DNA of 64,000 nucleotides from Holothuria scabra (Eukaryota; Echinodermata; Holothuroidea; Aspidochirotida; Holothuriidae): NCBI GenBank assembly GCA_037179385.1, contig CM074190.1, positions 6,090,284 to 6,154,283 of the forward strand, read 5' to 3'. Shown piece by piece: positions 33,683 to 45,599 of this stretch (position 1 is its first letter; each line of letters starts with the position of its first letter). The notes under the pieces were generated by a model. It saw only the letters and a program-made list of their open reading frames with translations, ran no database searches and was not told where the DNA came from. The position numbers and the translations under genes were made by a program.

Positions 33683-33988
33683 TTAAAGGCAGACATTCGT
33701 CACCCTAAACTACAGTTTCAGTATGCATATATCAAAACTCTCAATTGGTACAGCTCTTTGATTGGCATCACTTTCAAACAATGCATCATAGCTAAATTAC
33801 ACAGCATGGACACTGAGAGTGTCTTGATTACACATTATGGACTTGTATGGCCACTGGGACAAGCCATGAAGCAATAAACTAGGATTGTGTCTGGATAAAG
33901 ATGAGGTTTAGATAAATGTGGGAGGGGCTAGAAGTAAGTAGGTTGGGAGAATTGGAACTGTTTGGGATGATGAAAATATGCCTTTAAG
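33683..33988 (+). mobile_element. MITE-A copy inserted in MITE-C
   Basis: It runs from TTTAAAGGCAGAC to GCCTTTAA with the internal MITE-A blocks in the orientation opposite to 24440-24785 (CTCAATTGGTACAGCTCTTTGATTG-like block, AAGCAATAAACTAGGATTGT, GTGGGAGGGGCTAGAAG). Confidence 0.75.
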
Positions 33989-34075
33989 CAAAGAATTGGA
34001 AATATTAAAGCTGACGAACAACAGTTATTGCCGACTTAATCAGACCATCACTTGAATGTTCGAATTCGCCTATGT

Positions 34076-35107
34076 TCAACAATATAAAAGCAATTTGAGG
34101 CGGTCCAAAATGCCTACGGCAGGCAAAGTGGGGGTAAAGTCCAGCCCCCGCCTGCGGACCTTTGGCCTATATGAAACTTGGCGCTGTAAGGGGAGGTTAA
34201 AGATCTGTTCAAACTGTACACATTTCAGGACGCATGTTGCCGACAAACATACTGAAACTTTGTCCTTGAGTACACTATACAAATCATTAGATACATGACA
34301 CGGACACATCTTAGACACAAATGGCAGCACGTTGTCCAAAATGATCGGGAAAGCAAGATGGTGAAAGGAGCATGGAGAATTCAGAAAACAGATGTGTACT
34401 GGGAGCACCTGCAACAAAATTTGCACTTGCTACTTAGGGGAGATAGAAACGACAAAAAGTGACAATGAACAGATAGCGGATATTCATCGTATTGATTTTT
34501 ATTGCAAATTTGGGTGATAATACAATTTTAGCAGTCCCTGAATTAACGAGTCACCGACGAGCGTTCACGTTTGCTCAATCGGAATCTACTAGTCTCACGC
34601 CAAGCCAGTCTTAAAACCCCATACGTCAACACGTACAATTGTTACATTTTCATTCCTTCTCTCTCCTTTTTTCTTTGTATCCGCCATAATGGAAGGGGAT
34701 CCGCAAGTATATATGGAGCAGGTTTTGACGGAGGGCAGAACTTAAATTGGACTCATGACCGTCACCAGGGGGGTGTGGAGGGTGCGAACGCTCTCCAGAC
34801 CCGACCTCCAAAAAATGGGGGAGGGGCGTCGCCGTCTGGTGTGGAGTGTCGCCGGGTGTGGAGATTTTTTAAATGCGGTCGGAATTGTGTATGGAAGGGC
34901 CAAACGGCAATCTTCCCTACGTTTTCACTACTTCTAGACTATCATGTGGCGAAGTTTCAGCTCGTCGTCGATCCATGACTATTTCATGGATATATTAGCT
35001 GAAAAAGGTTACCTATTTTCCGCCTCTCAGTATAAAAATCCTAGCTTCTCCAGACAACGACCAATAGTCAGTTTGTAGCAGTACGGGTTGGCTTTAACGC
35101 TACCAAA
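34076..35107. other. Intron sequence, no feature recognised
   Basis: Intron between exons 1 and 2 of the MACPF/GTPase gene. The overlapping frames at 34076-34426 and 34571-34978 show no motif. The latter is built on sequence with CACCAGGGGGGTGTGG, probably repeat-derived. Confidence 0.4.
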
Positions 35108-38020
35108 TTCATTCATTTATTTATTTGTTTTTCCACATTGTCAAAAAAATTTATAGACAGAAGGAACATAACAAAATAATCGTGGATGGAAGTGAACTTA
35201 AAACCTTATGGGCTTGACAAAGAAGATCACTTCCGATGAAAAGAAACCTAGTTACAAAACGCTTACAGTCAGTATCTTCAATTAAATACCATTCCCACTT
35301 ACTTCTTCCCTTCCCAACCCCCACCCCCACCCTCACTTTTGACAAAGAATAAATTACACTCTATGGTTAACACCCTTTGGTTGTGCTGGTTACAGTCAAC
35401 AATCCATAAAAAAATAACAAAAGTTTTCAATACTGACGGATGTAATAATGCTGAAGGCATCTTCTGAAAGTTGCAAGAGATTGTTTTGTAAGAACTCTGA
35501 TTGGTAATGGATTCCAGAGAGAAATAGACCTGTACCTGAGACTAAGCTGGCTACGAGATTTACGATACAAAGTGTTGCGAAGCTTGTCTACATGGCACGT
35601 GGCATAATTGTGAATAAATGATTATTTGCATAGAAAGAGGAAAGCGAACCAGGGAGAATATTATTTAGACAACGGTATTTGAAAGTAGATACGTTTAAGG
35701 GTATGAGATCGTCTAATTTTAAAGGTAAAGAGCAGTCCCCCAAACTTATTTTGAAGAAAAAGCTAAATAACTCAGTTTTCATCTTATTTCTCTTCAAAGT
35801 ATCTTTAATTACATTTTATGACTGTATTATTGCATATTCAAGATAAACCAAGCATTTATTTCTGGTAAATTTCACATTTGAAGGGAAAAAAACATTGTCA
35901 CATGACTCCCAACAGCCAATCATGAAACTGGACAGTCTACTACACTTCTTCAATTTGGGATGACTGCTCGTGCCCTTTAAATGACGAAATATTCTATTTG
36001 TGCTACTATACGTAGTGACGCACCGGTGATGTTTCTAACGGCTCTCTTTAGAAGGATGTACAATTTATTAAGATTTGTCTTCGTTGTGCCAGACCAAATC
36101 GATGAGCAGTAGGAAAGATGGGGCAATATAAGGCTTAGATAAAGAGATCGCTTAATTTTCTGAGGTAGTATGTGCTTTAATTTTGACAAAATTCCAATAT
36201 CTTTAAAAAACTGATTTGAAATATGACAAAAATGGTTTTCCCATGAGAGATTTGCATCAATATGAACACCCCAAAATTTGTACTACCAACCTTCTCTAGA
36301 TGAATACCGTTCATAATAACATCTACATCAGTAGTAACCTTACCGTAATTGAAAATGATATAGTGCGTCTTTTCCAATAATAGACAACTTGTTTGAAGCA
36401 AACCAGTCATAAAAATTTGAAGCTTATTACAAACAGTTCTCCCCAAACTATTTAAATTACTTTCAGTGAAAATAGGCCTATGTTTGTGTCGTCGGCAAAA
36501 AGAATTTCTCTGAGACTGTACAAATATCATTTACAAACAAAATAAAAAGCAGAGGTCCTAGGATGAAGCCTTGGGGGACGCCACATTGTACAGTGAGATT
36601 GTCTGAACATGTTCCATTGACTGTTGACAGTTGTGAACTGCTCCCTATTAGACAGGTAGCTAGAAAACCCGGAATGGGCTGAACCTCTTATTCCGTGATG
36701 TGTGAGTTTAAGTGGTAAAACGCTATGATCTATCGTGTCAAAGGAGTTGGAAAGGTCGAGAAAAACCCCGATGCAATATTTAATACTGTCTAAAGCACTG
36801 TAAAGCTTATCAATAGTGTCCGCCAGAGCCAGTTCAGTTGAGTGACCAGGCCGAAAACCATATCGATTCTCATACCAAACCTACTCAAAAATGTGTCCAG
36901 TCTATTAAACAATAACCTTTCAAGGATTTTCGAAAAGCATGTTAGGATTGATACACTGAGTACGATACTACAAACAGAGTTGGCATTGGCTTTCTTGAAA
37001 AGGGGAATAACTTTGGCTAGTTTAAGTTTATCTGGAAAAATTCCAGTTCTGAGAGATAAGTTGAAGATGTGGCAAAGAGGCCGCAAAATGTAGGGTATAA
37101 CTTTCCTTACAATATTTGGTCTAAGATTATCGACACCAGCTGCTTTTCGTGGGCCTAGAGGACCAGTTGTTATCTTTTCGACCTCCTCCTCAGTTGTAGG
37201 AAAAAGAAAAAGAGAACCTGGATTTGGTATCATAAAGGTAATTACCAGGAAGTGTAACAGAGTGAATTTTTGCCGCTAAAGAAGGGCCCGAGTTTACGAA
37301 ATGATCGTTAAAGCTGATGGCGATTTCGTGTTTATTAGTGACCTGAGTATTATCGCCAATTTTAAAGGGTCGATTTTCTTTCTTATTATTATTATTTAAA
37401 AGCTCGTTCACAATTTTCTAAGTTCCCTTCATGTTATTCCTATTCTTCTGAAATTTATCAAAATAATAGTTCTTCTTTGCAATACGAATGACATGGTTAA
37501 GTTTATTTCGAAATTTTGTAAAAATTGTAAAGTTATCCTTTCTCTTCATAGAACAAATAATCCCTGAAGTGATCCATGGTGACCTTTTCTTTTTGCTGTT
37601 ACCTTTAACACGTATCATAGGTAAACATTCATCATGAATATCTTTGAACAAATCATAAAAACTATAAAGCCCCGAATTTTTATCATTCTTACTTAGGACA
37701 TGATGCCAATTTACGGCAGAAATGCGTGAAACAAACAAGCGAAAGTTATTTTCTGAAAAAAACTTTGAATATGTACATCACGATTACCCTCGGGAATTTT
37801 GCACTTGAAAGAAGTATCAAGAAATATCGGAAAGTGAACACTCATATCAGTCACCAATACGCCAGCTCTTAAATTATGACTGGCATCATCATTAAACGCG
37901 AATTTAGCAGTACAACAGTGGCCTGCATGTAGTTATGGTCTATCCCAGGTGCCAGTATTTCTTATAACAGGAATCAGTCATTTCATCCAAGTTGTGTTTT
38001 AGTGTAAAACAGCATATAGT
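35108..38020 (-). pseudogene. CR1/Jockey-like LINE, 5'-truncated and frameshifted
   Basis: Read on the minus strand: the end of an endonuclease domain (about 37990-37800, with V-TDMS-HFPIF), a linker (37738-37240), then RT motifs in order. These are TTGPLGPRKAAGVDNLRP and FPDKLKLAKVIPLFKK (37160-36990), FSKILERLLFNRLDTFL (about 36900), DLSNSFDTIDHS (36750), GVPQGFILGPLLF (36590), LFADDTNIG (36490) and a C-terminal tail with YRSISLWNPLP (35500). The usual S in PQGS is F. The catalytic FADD sits in another frame from PQG, so at least one base has been lost between them, and further frame changes follow. The 3' end is an A-rich AAATAAATGAATG tail at 35108. The whole element lies in the first intron of the MACPF/GTPase gene, on the same strand. 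Confidence 0.9.
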
Positions 38021-38600
38021 CCCCGTCAGAACATTTGTTCATAATCGTGGTCAGACTCATTATTGGACAGTTGGAGGAATGAACCAAATTAGAAACCGAC
38101 TAAATTTTGAACTGTGAGTGTTTGATACTTAATACAGTTGTAATTATGTCAGGGGTCAAATTTATTTGTTAGTCAATCATTCATATGTGTTTTCACGTTG
38201 AATAAAATGATTAAAATTATCAATCACCCTCCCAGATACAGTTAATCCTACTCCTAAATTTCCTCTCTTGGTATGCACCAGAATGCGCCATTTTAAGTTT
38301 AAAAATTGCAAAGCTCCCTACCATGAGAGGGAAGCTCTTCCCATGCCCCCCCCCCCTCCTGCTACCTCGTGGCCTCGTCCACAACAATTCCGTCACTCAC
38401 ATGCTGGAATTTCAAAACGCACCCTCCCTTAAAAAAAACTGGTGACGGCTCTTGGACTGAATCGAGAGACTACTGGTGGGGGTTGGAGGGGTAGGCTAGT
38501 TGAGATAGGAACCATGAAAAGACAGCTCCTTAACTTGAGGAAAATTCCACAAATCCTTTTGCCCTATCCTTGTTTTTATGTTTTACATTACGTTATAATT

Positions 38601-39190
<590 letters not shown>

Positions 39191-39874
39191 CATTTAGAAA
39201 TGCAACTTTGCAACAGAAATGATTTTGAATGAAAATTTTTGCGTGCATCGAGCTTATTCATCCAGACGAATTCTGCGCCTGTTTCCGGGTGACCGCCATT
39301 CGGACAAAATTTATGTGCAATGGCCTGTCGCTGCTTAATTAAGTAAAAGAATAAAGTTTCAATGACTCCCATCATTTATGAGCAATATACTTGTGATATA
39401 TACGTCTCTATCGATAGACTTGCCAACACAATTTTGCCAAAGACCATCTCTTTATATAACGCCAATCACTCAAAGTAATTATTGTGCAATACCTACACTA
39501 TTTTATACCGCACTTTTATGTTTTATTTGTTTGTTTATGCGAGTTGATTTTCTAATTTTTAGGCTTAATAAAATGATATTTATCTATCTATCATCAACTT
39601 TTAATGATTTTATATAATCACATATCACTGGCATGAATGGGGTGGCAAAATTTTGCTTCATACATTTCAAGATGTAGAAGGATGGTCGTCCTGTTCGAAA
39701 CGGACCTTTAATACCAAAACACCGCTTAAATACAGAAACCACACTTTGAAGAACCCCTCCCCTCACCCTCTACTAGGAGAAATATATTCGATATTTTGAC
39801 TAAACTAAAAATGTTCATCTGGTGCGCACTGTTTAACAAGGAATTTCTCGATTGGCTCTTGACATGGTGTTAAA
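39191..39874. other. Intron sequence with possible retroposon tail
   Basis: No gene. Near 39560-39595 the sequence TTAATAAAATGATATTTATC followed by (TATC) looks like the 3' tail of a retroposon, but the body upstream was not identified. Confidence 0.35.
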
Positions 39875-40033
39875 GACTTTCCGATTTCAGGACGGTAGAC
39901 AAAGAGGACTGAACGCGCAGCAAAAAAACAAGACTGCGCATGAGCCGAAACAGGTTACTAGTTAGGACGGAACGCTACTTGCGCGTATGTTAAAAGAACC
40001 GTCCTGTTGCTCTACCGTCCGGAATCGAAAACT
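39875..40033. mobile_element. MITE-F, about 160 bp
   Basis: The inverted ends GACTTTCCGATTTCAGGACG and GAGTTTTCGATTCCGGACGG (reverse complement of the right end) share 17 of 20 positions, followed by GTAGA on both sides. It lies 115 bp from exon 1 of the MACPF/GTPase gene. Only copy seen in the window. Confidence 0.65.
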
Positions 40034-40147
40034 CACTCTTGTACATATGGAGTGTAATCTTTGTTAGGATTAGGGATTGGAGCAATCATAGGCCAGTTGA
40101 GGCATTTCTTCTAAAACAGTGCGCATTGGCCCAAAATGTATACCTAC

Positions 40148-40478
40148 CGTTTCATACTTGCAATCGAACATTAACCAAGTTTTATCGGAAGCATCGCTGA
40201 GACTTTTTTCAAACGAAATCATAGAATCTGCATTTATTTGACCTGCACTGACTTTCAGAGACATCGTATTTTTGAAGCCAAAAGCTGCGTGAAGGCTCTT
40301 CTTGTTTTTAACTTCAAGGATATTCCAATGATAAGTATTAATAGGCTCTTTGACAATACCGGAACATTGTTCTTCTGGTAGCACGTCACATGGTTTACAA
40401 GAAACACAATCAAATGTGTTGCCGATCTTCATGTGTCTGAAGTCGGAGGAGTTATTATCGAGCGTGAAGACGGTCCCT
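40148..40478 (-). CDS. Exon 1 (of those seen): N-terminal/middle part of MACPF-like domain
   Basis: The frame runs from the acceptor TTGACTTATAG to the donor ACG/GTAGGT, about 110 codons. The first half has four close cysteines (DCVSCKPCD and EEQC). The second half reads SLHAAFGFKNTMSLKVSAG and then KTWLMFDCKYET. In stonustoxin-type proteins the matching region has alternating strand residues with a serine-rich start, an LxxSFL/VxxSG-like stretch and an R-V-T-L-x-Y strand that precedes the GTH motif. Here the last strand joins in phase 0 to the GTH exon. The match is by pattern, so moderate. There is no initiator ATG in this frame; a 5' exon must lie upstream and was not found. The long intron to exon 2 is 9.6 kb. 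Confidence 0.5.
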
Positions 40479-40584
40479 CTATAAGTCAATGAAAGATATA
40501 TGTGGAATGATATTAACTGCAAAAATATAAGCTGCAGTATTTACAAGTTAGCATCAATCCATTGAGTTGTCAAGTTGCCCACTT

Positions 40585-40990
40585 CTAGATAAAAGATGGA
40601 ATTGAGAGCTACATTGGAACACTAAAGCAAATCACCGGAGCACAAGTTAGCCATGGAGGAAAAGACTTCCGTTTTTTTTTTCAGATATATGTTGAGTCAA
40701 TAGGCAACATGAAATTTTTTAGGGATCAGTTTCTAAAAGTCTCCCAAAAGATGAAAGATTCTGTGCATCATTATACAGGACACGTATCTGTGGATTTCGT
40801 CCTGTAAAGTAATTCTCGTAGATACTGCGCTTTTCGTCAACCACTAGATAAAAGATGGAATTGAGAGCTACATTGGAACACTAAAGCAAACCACCGGAGC
40901 ACAAGTTAGCCATGGAGGAAAAGACTTCCGTTTTTTTTTTCAGATATATGTTGAGTCAATAGGCAACATGAAATTTTTTAAGGATTAGGC
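40585..40990 (+). repeat. Direct duplication, 259-bp offset
   Basis: A 145-bp segment from CTAGATAAAAGATGGAATTG to GCAACATGAAATTTTTTA occurs at 40585-40730 and again at 40844-40990 with only two or three differences. The intervening 113 bp (near TCTCCCAAAAGATGAAAG) is unique. It lies immediately upstream of the first seen exon of the MACPF/GTPase gene. Confidence 0.9.
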
Positions 40991-42233
40991 GGCTTTTTCC
41001 AGGGACTTCATCCCCTGCACTTTTTTGCTACCGGCTTGCAGCCAAAACGATTTTCAATTTCAGAAAGGCAGAAGATTTGTGTTGAGTATCTGGTTCCTAG
41101 TGGCGGCGACAGAATGTCAAAGTTGGAGGGAGGAGGGGGAAAACTAACTTGAAGGTCAAAGCAAAACTTTTAGGGCGCAGCGAGAAACCGAGCCCAAAGC
41201 GCCCGTTAGTGCGGGTAGGCCTGGATCCAGTCGCAATGAGGGTTTTAGCATATTTCTAGGTGAAAAATTAAGTCTCAGGAGAGATATATTATTTATTGTT
41301 TTCGGTTAACCAGATTTCTAACAGACCTAACTTGGGGGAAAGGACAAAATCTGGGGGAGAGCAAATGCTTTCCTATTACCCCCTTCCCCTTGGCTCCGCC
41401 GCTGCCGTTTCTTCTTTTCTGATAACAACAGCGATATTTTTTAAGCTCTCTGTTAAGAGGTACATGCATGAATCCAAACAACGATTAGTCTGCAGTCTGT
41501 TGTCGTCCGTAGAACCATACACGACTGCGAATATTGGAATAGAGCTTCTCGAGATAGTTACGGTCATGTCAACGATGTTTTTCAGAGCATGACCATTTAT
41601 CTTCCTTCGTATTAAACTCAACGGTGACGAAAAGGGAATCGTTTTGAAAGCACTTAAAGCTATGAGTTACTAGTATCGTACCTTGTAAGGTTCATTAGTA
41701 GAGGCACCACACGGAAACCTGTAAGCGCGATCATATATGCGCGTAGTCTTCTTTTCTCGGCTGAGGGAGGAACTGAACGTGTTCGAAGACCATCGCCATG
41801 GGGGGTTTAAAGAGTATCTCTTCACATTTTGAAAATATCGGTTAGTATTTGAGGGACATTTGATTCAATTTGGTGCAATAGTGAAGCGAATAGTTCTTTA
41901 GCCACTCTTCTTCCTAGGCCTTTGAGCACGGTCAAGAGTGGAAAATGTGGTTCATATTTTGACTGCACACACGGTAACCCCTTCCTGCCTTTACCTGTGA
42001 CTGGGAGTCGAATTGACTCACCGTATCTTTTGGATGTGGACAGTCTCAGGAAAAGTAAAAAGCTTGACTTTTTGGTATCCACCGTGCGAGCACGCGTTGA
42101 TCAGGAATACTAACTAAATATAACTTAAGAAACGGAAATGTGAAAAGTATTTTCGCTAGAACAATGTAAAATCTCATAAAATTCAAGTTTAACATTTTTT
42201 CGCATTTCAGTTTTGCTTAAGTTTTAAAGTTAG
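40991..42233. other. Gap between two minus-strand genes
   Basis: The first exon and promoter of the MACPF/GTPase gene are expected here or further upstream. Open frames at 41376-41621 and 41822-42082 (minus) are long enough to be exons but have no recognisable domain. Repeat-like GGGGGAAAGGACAAAATCTG and GGCTCCGCCG sequence at 41330-41405 looks like the end of a DNA element. Confidence 0.35.
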
Positions 42234-42488
42234 TCAGAATAAGCAATTGTTTCTAAACTTGTTCCCCAATATGGCCGTTCTAAGTAGCATACTTTCAGGG
42301 ATGTTGTTTCTCATTTCATAAGCGTAAACATACGAAAAGGCCCTGTTTCGGTCAAATATGAATCCATTCAAGAAAAATGGAAAACTTGAAAAATCATCAC
42401 GCATTTTAAAATGCAAAATATTTTTTTTCATTTTAATAAAATATATTTCAATATTTGCTAAGCTTTCGTTAAAATTATCTTGAAATTT
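42234..42488 (-). CDS. Gene B, last exon, unknown protein
   Basis: It follows the acceptor TCCTTGTTTTCAG and has 84 codons and a stop. Sequence such as FQDNFNESLANIEIYF and NRAFSYVYAYEMRNNIPE has normal protein composition, not that of a repeat translation. It is in phase 0 with the preceding exon (donor GAGAAA/GTGAGT at 42871). No family is recognised: no signal peptide, no membrane segment, one cysteine near the end. It could also be the end of a longer gene whose 5' exons are beyond 43.2 kb. Confidence depends on the three exons fitting together, not on homology. Confidence 0.4.
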   Translation of the reverse strand, partial: KFQDNFNESLANIEIYFIKMKKNILHFKMRDDFSSFPFFLNGFIFDRNRAFSYVYAYEMRNNIPESMLLRTAILGNKFRNNCLF

Positions 42489-42870
42489 CTGAAAACAAGG
42501 AGGATGTCCAGCAATGTTATAAACAGATTTTAGTAGCAATTCTCACTACAATTCGTTAAATATTCCTATGATCATCGATCGAAAAACCACCATAAAAAGT
42601 TTAACAACTCAATCAGAATTAACTAATACTACCCCGGCCCACCCCACTCCAAGGAATTTTGATTACATTAACCCTGTCGAATCTTGAAAAACTTATCCCC
42701 ACGACTTTTGTTTTGTAAACAGCTGACATAGATATTCGATTCTATTAAGTACCACGAAAGTTTTTAGTACATGTGCCTTCAAATAAGCAGCAGCTTTTAA
42801 CAAGTTTTAGAATAGAAGATGAAAGTAAACAAAAGGGATCCCCACTCCAAGATAAACATGTGGAACTCAC

Positions 42871-43005
42871 TTTCTCTGGAACTCCATTTGCGAAAACGAA
42901 TTTTTGATCTTTTCCTGAAACAAAAGTCCTTCTTATTGGAGTAAAAATATGGCGTGTATTGATATTCTTAACACCTTGAAATGTTACGAATGTTTGACCG
43001 CTAAC
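42871..43005 (-). CDS. Gene B, middle exon, unknown protein
   Basis: Exon of 45 codons from acceptor CCGAACAGAG to the canonical donor GAAA/GTGAGT. The protein has alternating polar and hydrophobic residues suggesting beta strands (QTFVTFQGV, KFVFANGVPEK). An acceptor two bases earlier is possible but would create a stop with the available donors. Not recognised. Confidence 0.4.
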
Positions 43006-43084
43006 CTCTGTTCGGATAATATAAAACATGGGAAAATCCGAAGAATGATGGCGGTATACACAATCTGACATTAAGAAGTCTCAC

Positions 43085-43204
43085 ACATTTTCCTTGAAAG
43101 TCGACCATTTCAAATAACACCGTATACGGTGGCCAGTCAAAACCAAAAGTCAAAGACGAACTTTTCCTTGTCTTATTTATGTTATCTTGTAACTTCCATG
43201 CTCT
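43085..43204 (-). CDS. Gene B, upstream exon, unknown protein
   Basis: A very good acceptor (TTTTTCATTTTCAG) opens a 40-codon phase-0 exon ending at ATGT/GTGAGA; the intron to the next exon would be only about 80 bp. It contains SSSLTFGFDWPPYTVLFEM, again beta-like. The frame also stays open upstream into the intron. No family recognised. Confidence 0.35.
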
Positions 43205-43719
43205 CTGAAAATGAAAAATTTCCCAAGAAAGCAACATAAATGCTTTGTTTACCATCGAAATTCCACCCCCAGCGGGGTGGGAGTATGATTACAAGGCCCA
43301 TTCCAGAAGTTTCTACTCCGCAGTGAAAAGCCGCCTTAGCCCGCTACAATAGCCTAATCGCTACCTAGGAACTGGGTGACTGCACTTTTAATCCTAATGT
43401 GCTACTGTGTTCGGTGTTTTTCAGTATTTTTTCACCCCTTACCTTGAGTAAGTACTTCCAATTTTTATCACATCAACCACAAATAACAACCAAAGTATCT
43501 ACCATTGTGTTTGAGAGAAAACACACCAGAGCAACGCACACATCAGGCACACCATAGCATTTCCGACCCAAGTTTGAATTGAATTATTTCTCAGGTTTAC
43601 ACCTCACCCCCCCCCCAGTATGTCATTTGGTCGTATGTCTAATTGGCGTCCAGTTGTGTATCCGGCCCTCATTGTTAAAGGCAAGAGCAGCAGCGACAAA
43701 GTTTTATTTTGAAGCAACA

Positions 43720-43935
43720 GCTTAATCTCACCGTTTTCTTCCTATTTCTCTTCAAGTTCAAGGTATCAAAGACTTCAATATTCAGGTAAACCAAGTACAG
43801 TAGTTAATACTAGTAAATTTCGCATCTGAGGATGAAAAATATTGTCACATGACTCCAAAGAGCCAATCTTGAAACGGGACAGTCTACCAAACTCCCGGTA
43901 ACAGTTTAAATTGGGGTGACTGCACTTGTTATAAC
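43720..43935 (-). mobile_element. Fragment of the CR1/Jockey-like LINE, second copy
   Basis: It matches 35740-35960 on the same strand: TCTTCCTATTTCTCTTCAA, AGGTAAACCAAGTAC, AAATATTGTCACATGACTCC, GGACAGTCTACCAAAC and TGGGGTGACTGCACTTGTT occur in the same order with scattered changes. The fragment covers the part of the ORF between the RT core and the C-terminal tail. No intact frame. Confidence 0.75.
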
Positions 43936-44127
43936 CTACATGGGTCCTAGGGGTCAATTTCAATAACCAAGAACGAAAGTTCTTTCTTAGACTCTTCCAA
44001 TGGATGTAGTTAGTTAGATAAGATTTAACGACACACCAACACGAATGTGTTGTATAAGGTCATACTGGATGTAGGGAACTATAGGCTTCAAGAGGACTTG
44101 CCTGTTGTTTATTGTATATAAATGGTC

Positions 44128-44325
44128 TTGTCAATGGCAAATGGGTCGTCAAGTGGCAGAGTGGCCTATTCCAGCTGTTGTGTGGCAATGTGTCTCACAT
44201 GTGCGTGGGTTCGTATCTCGCTCCATGTACGTTGATTTTCCCTGGATACTCCTCCCACTTGTCATAGGTTTACCAATAAAATCGGTTGCCCAATCGACGA
44301 AGTCGATTGCGCGCCGGAGTTAAGC
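44128..44325 (+). mobile_element. SINE-2 copy 2
   Basis: It begins GGGTCGTCAAGTGGCAGAGTG (A-box-like TGGCAGAGTGG), continues GCAATGTGTCTCACATGTGC and GTGGGTTCGTATC (B-box-like) and ends AATCGACGAAGTCGATTGCG. It aligns with 15083-15343 but lacks that copy's 90-bp insert. The (TTAG) sequence at 44010 may belong to another retroposon just upstream. Confidence 0.65.
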
Positions 44326-45330
44326 ACCTTTGGGTGGACTAGTTAACTAGCAGACTTGGCCTGTAGACGGGTCCATTTAGAGTCTGACCCCCCAAAAATT
44401 GCAACAAAAGGTCTTTCAATGATTTTCTATGCTATTGGATGTAGTGAATAAGAGGGAAAAAATCTATCAAATTCGGAGCACGGAAAAAGGTGGTTTTAAT
44501 AAAAAATTCAAAATGGCCGTCTTCCGCCATTTTGAAGATGAGAAAATGTTAAATAACTGTCTCCAGATGAACTGGAGTGATGCCGAAACTGTCGATACCA
44601 ACTATATCTAACATGAGTTGGAGTGATGAATAAAGTGTCGATTTTGACTACATCTAATATGGCAAATTCACTGGAGTAAACCTGATATAGCTTTGGTATC
44701 GATCATTCAACTCCAAATCCAAGATAGCAGCTGTCCGCCATTTTGAAAAAAAATAGTGTAGTATCTTTATAGCTACAGTGTGCTGGTTAACTCCACACTT
44801 AACAGTGTCAAATTTCTACTAGGTCTCAGATGATCAATTTGCTCGAGTGAATTTCAAGAAGAAGCAGCCCTCCTCATCTGCATCGATTACTGCGTTGGTT
44901 ACTTTAGATTGTCAGTTTAAAGACGCTGTCAGTTTAAAGACATCAACAAATTGGATGCATTTAGCCAGAACCAGATGCTCTGATATAGCCTCTTTATGCA
45001 AAATGTTGTTAAACAAACTTTGATTTGTTATTTTCAGGCTATAGCAAATGATAAATAGGCTCATTGGCCATTGCATACCTTGACTAGTAAATAACGCCCT
45101 TCAGATGCAGTATATTGGACAATACTTGATCAGCAAGACTGATACAGTAGCACTAGGGGACATCATGTCAACAACTGAAAGGCGTAACTCACATCTTGAA
45201 ACTTACTAAGCTGTCAATGTTAAATTAGATGAACTTATTCTTCATTACTGTCATTAGGTTCATTATAGCCCAAGGGGAGATGATTGTCACAATATGTTAG
45301 TTGGCATGGGCCAACCGCCGAGGTGCAGGG
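44326..45330. other. No recognisable gene; possible repeat
   Basis: Two similar phrases, AAAATGGCCGTCTTCCGCCATTTTGAA-like near 44510 and GATAGCAGCTGTCCGCCATTTTGAA-like near 44730, suggest an internal repeat of about 215 bp. The motif GGCGGCCATTTTGGA near 50360 is related. No gene. Confidence 0.4.
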
Positions 45331-45399
45331 AAACCCGTATAAAACATGCGAGGCAATGCCTCTACGAAATACCAAATAACTTCCACTAAATGCATCCCT

Positions 45400-45599
45400 C
45401 GGCAACCTCTTTATACTCATCCTAACAAGAAATTGGTTTATAACGGTAAACTCTATCTACAAAATTGGGTGCGCCATGGGGGAGGCAAGCCTCGCCGGAA
45501 ATATGAGGCATTTTCAGGTACTAACTTGAAAAACAAAGTACTGACTGATCCTAGAAACATTCGCTGGTTTCGCTATTGAGACGACATTCTTTCGTTTTT
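45400..45599 (+). pseudogene. Penelope-like reverse transcriptase, part 1
   Basis: In two shifted frames the plus strand shows IYKIGCAMGEASLAGNM, like the RT B-motif of Penelope-like elements (G-AMGS-LS--LAN), and then WFRY-DDILSF, the catalytic C-motif (FRYIDD), with a stop in place of the I. The frame continues on the far side of a 3.4-kb insertion (49012-49330). The catalytic aspartates remain, but frameshift and stop make it dead. Confidence 0.65.

Larger units (their letters stand above)
31319..34075 (+). mobile_element. MITE-C copy split twice (nested stack)
   Basis: Segments 31319-31421 (GAGACGAATCCGA, AAACCCTCATATTCAGTAAA), 33632-33682 (GTGCACAATCATCCATGATA) and 33989-34075 (TATTGCCGACTTAATCAGAC, CCATCACTTGAATGTTCGAA) are consecutive parts of MITE-C as seen intact at 58338-58595. 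The first break is filled by a hAT-like element (31430-33631) with target duplication, the second by MITE-A (33683-33988). This places MITE-C as the oldest of the three. Confidence 0.7.

Noticed and set aside
34571..34978. 135-codon open frame on the plus strand
   Set aside because: No recognisable domain, repeat-like content, no splice context, and it lies in an intron of the opposite strand.
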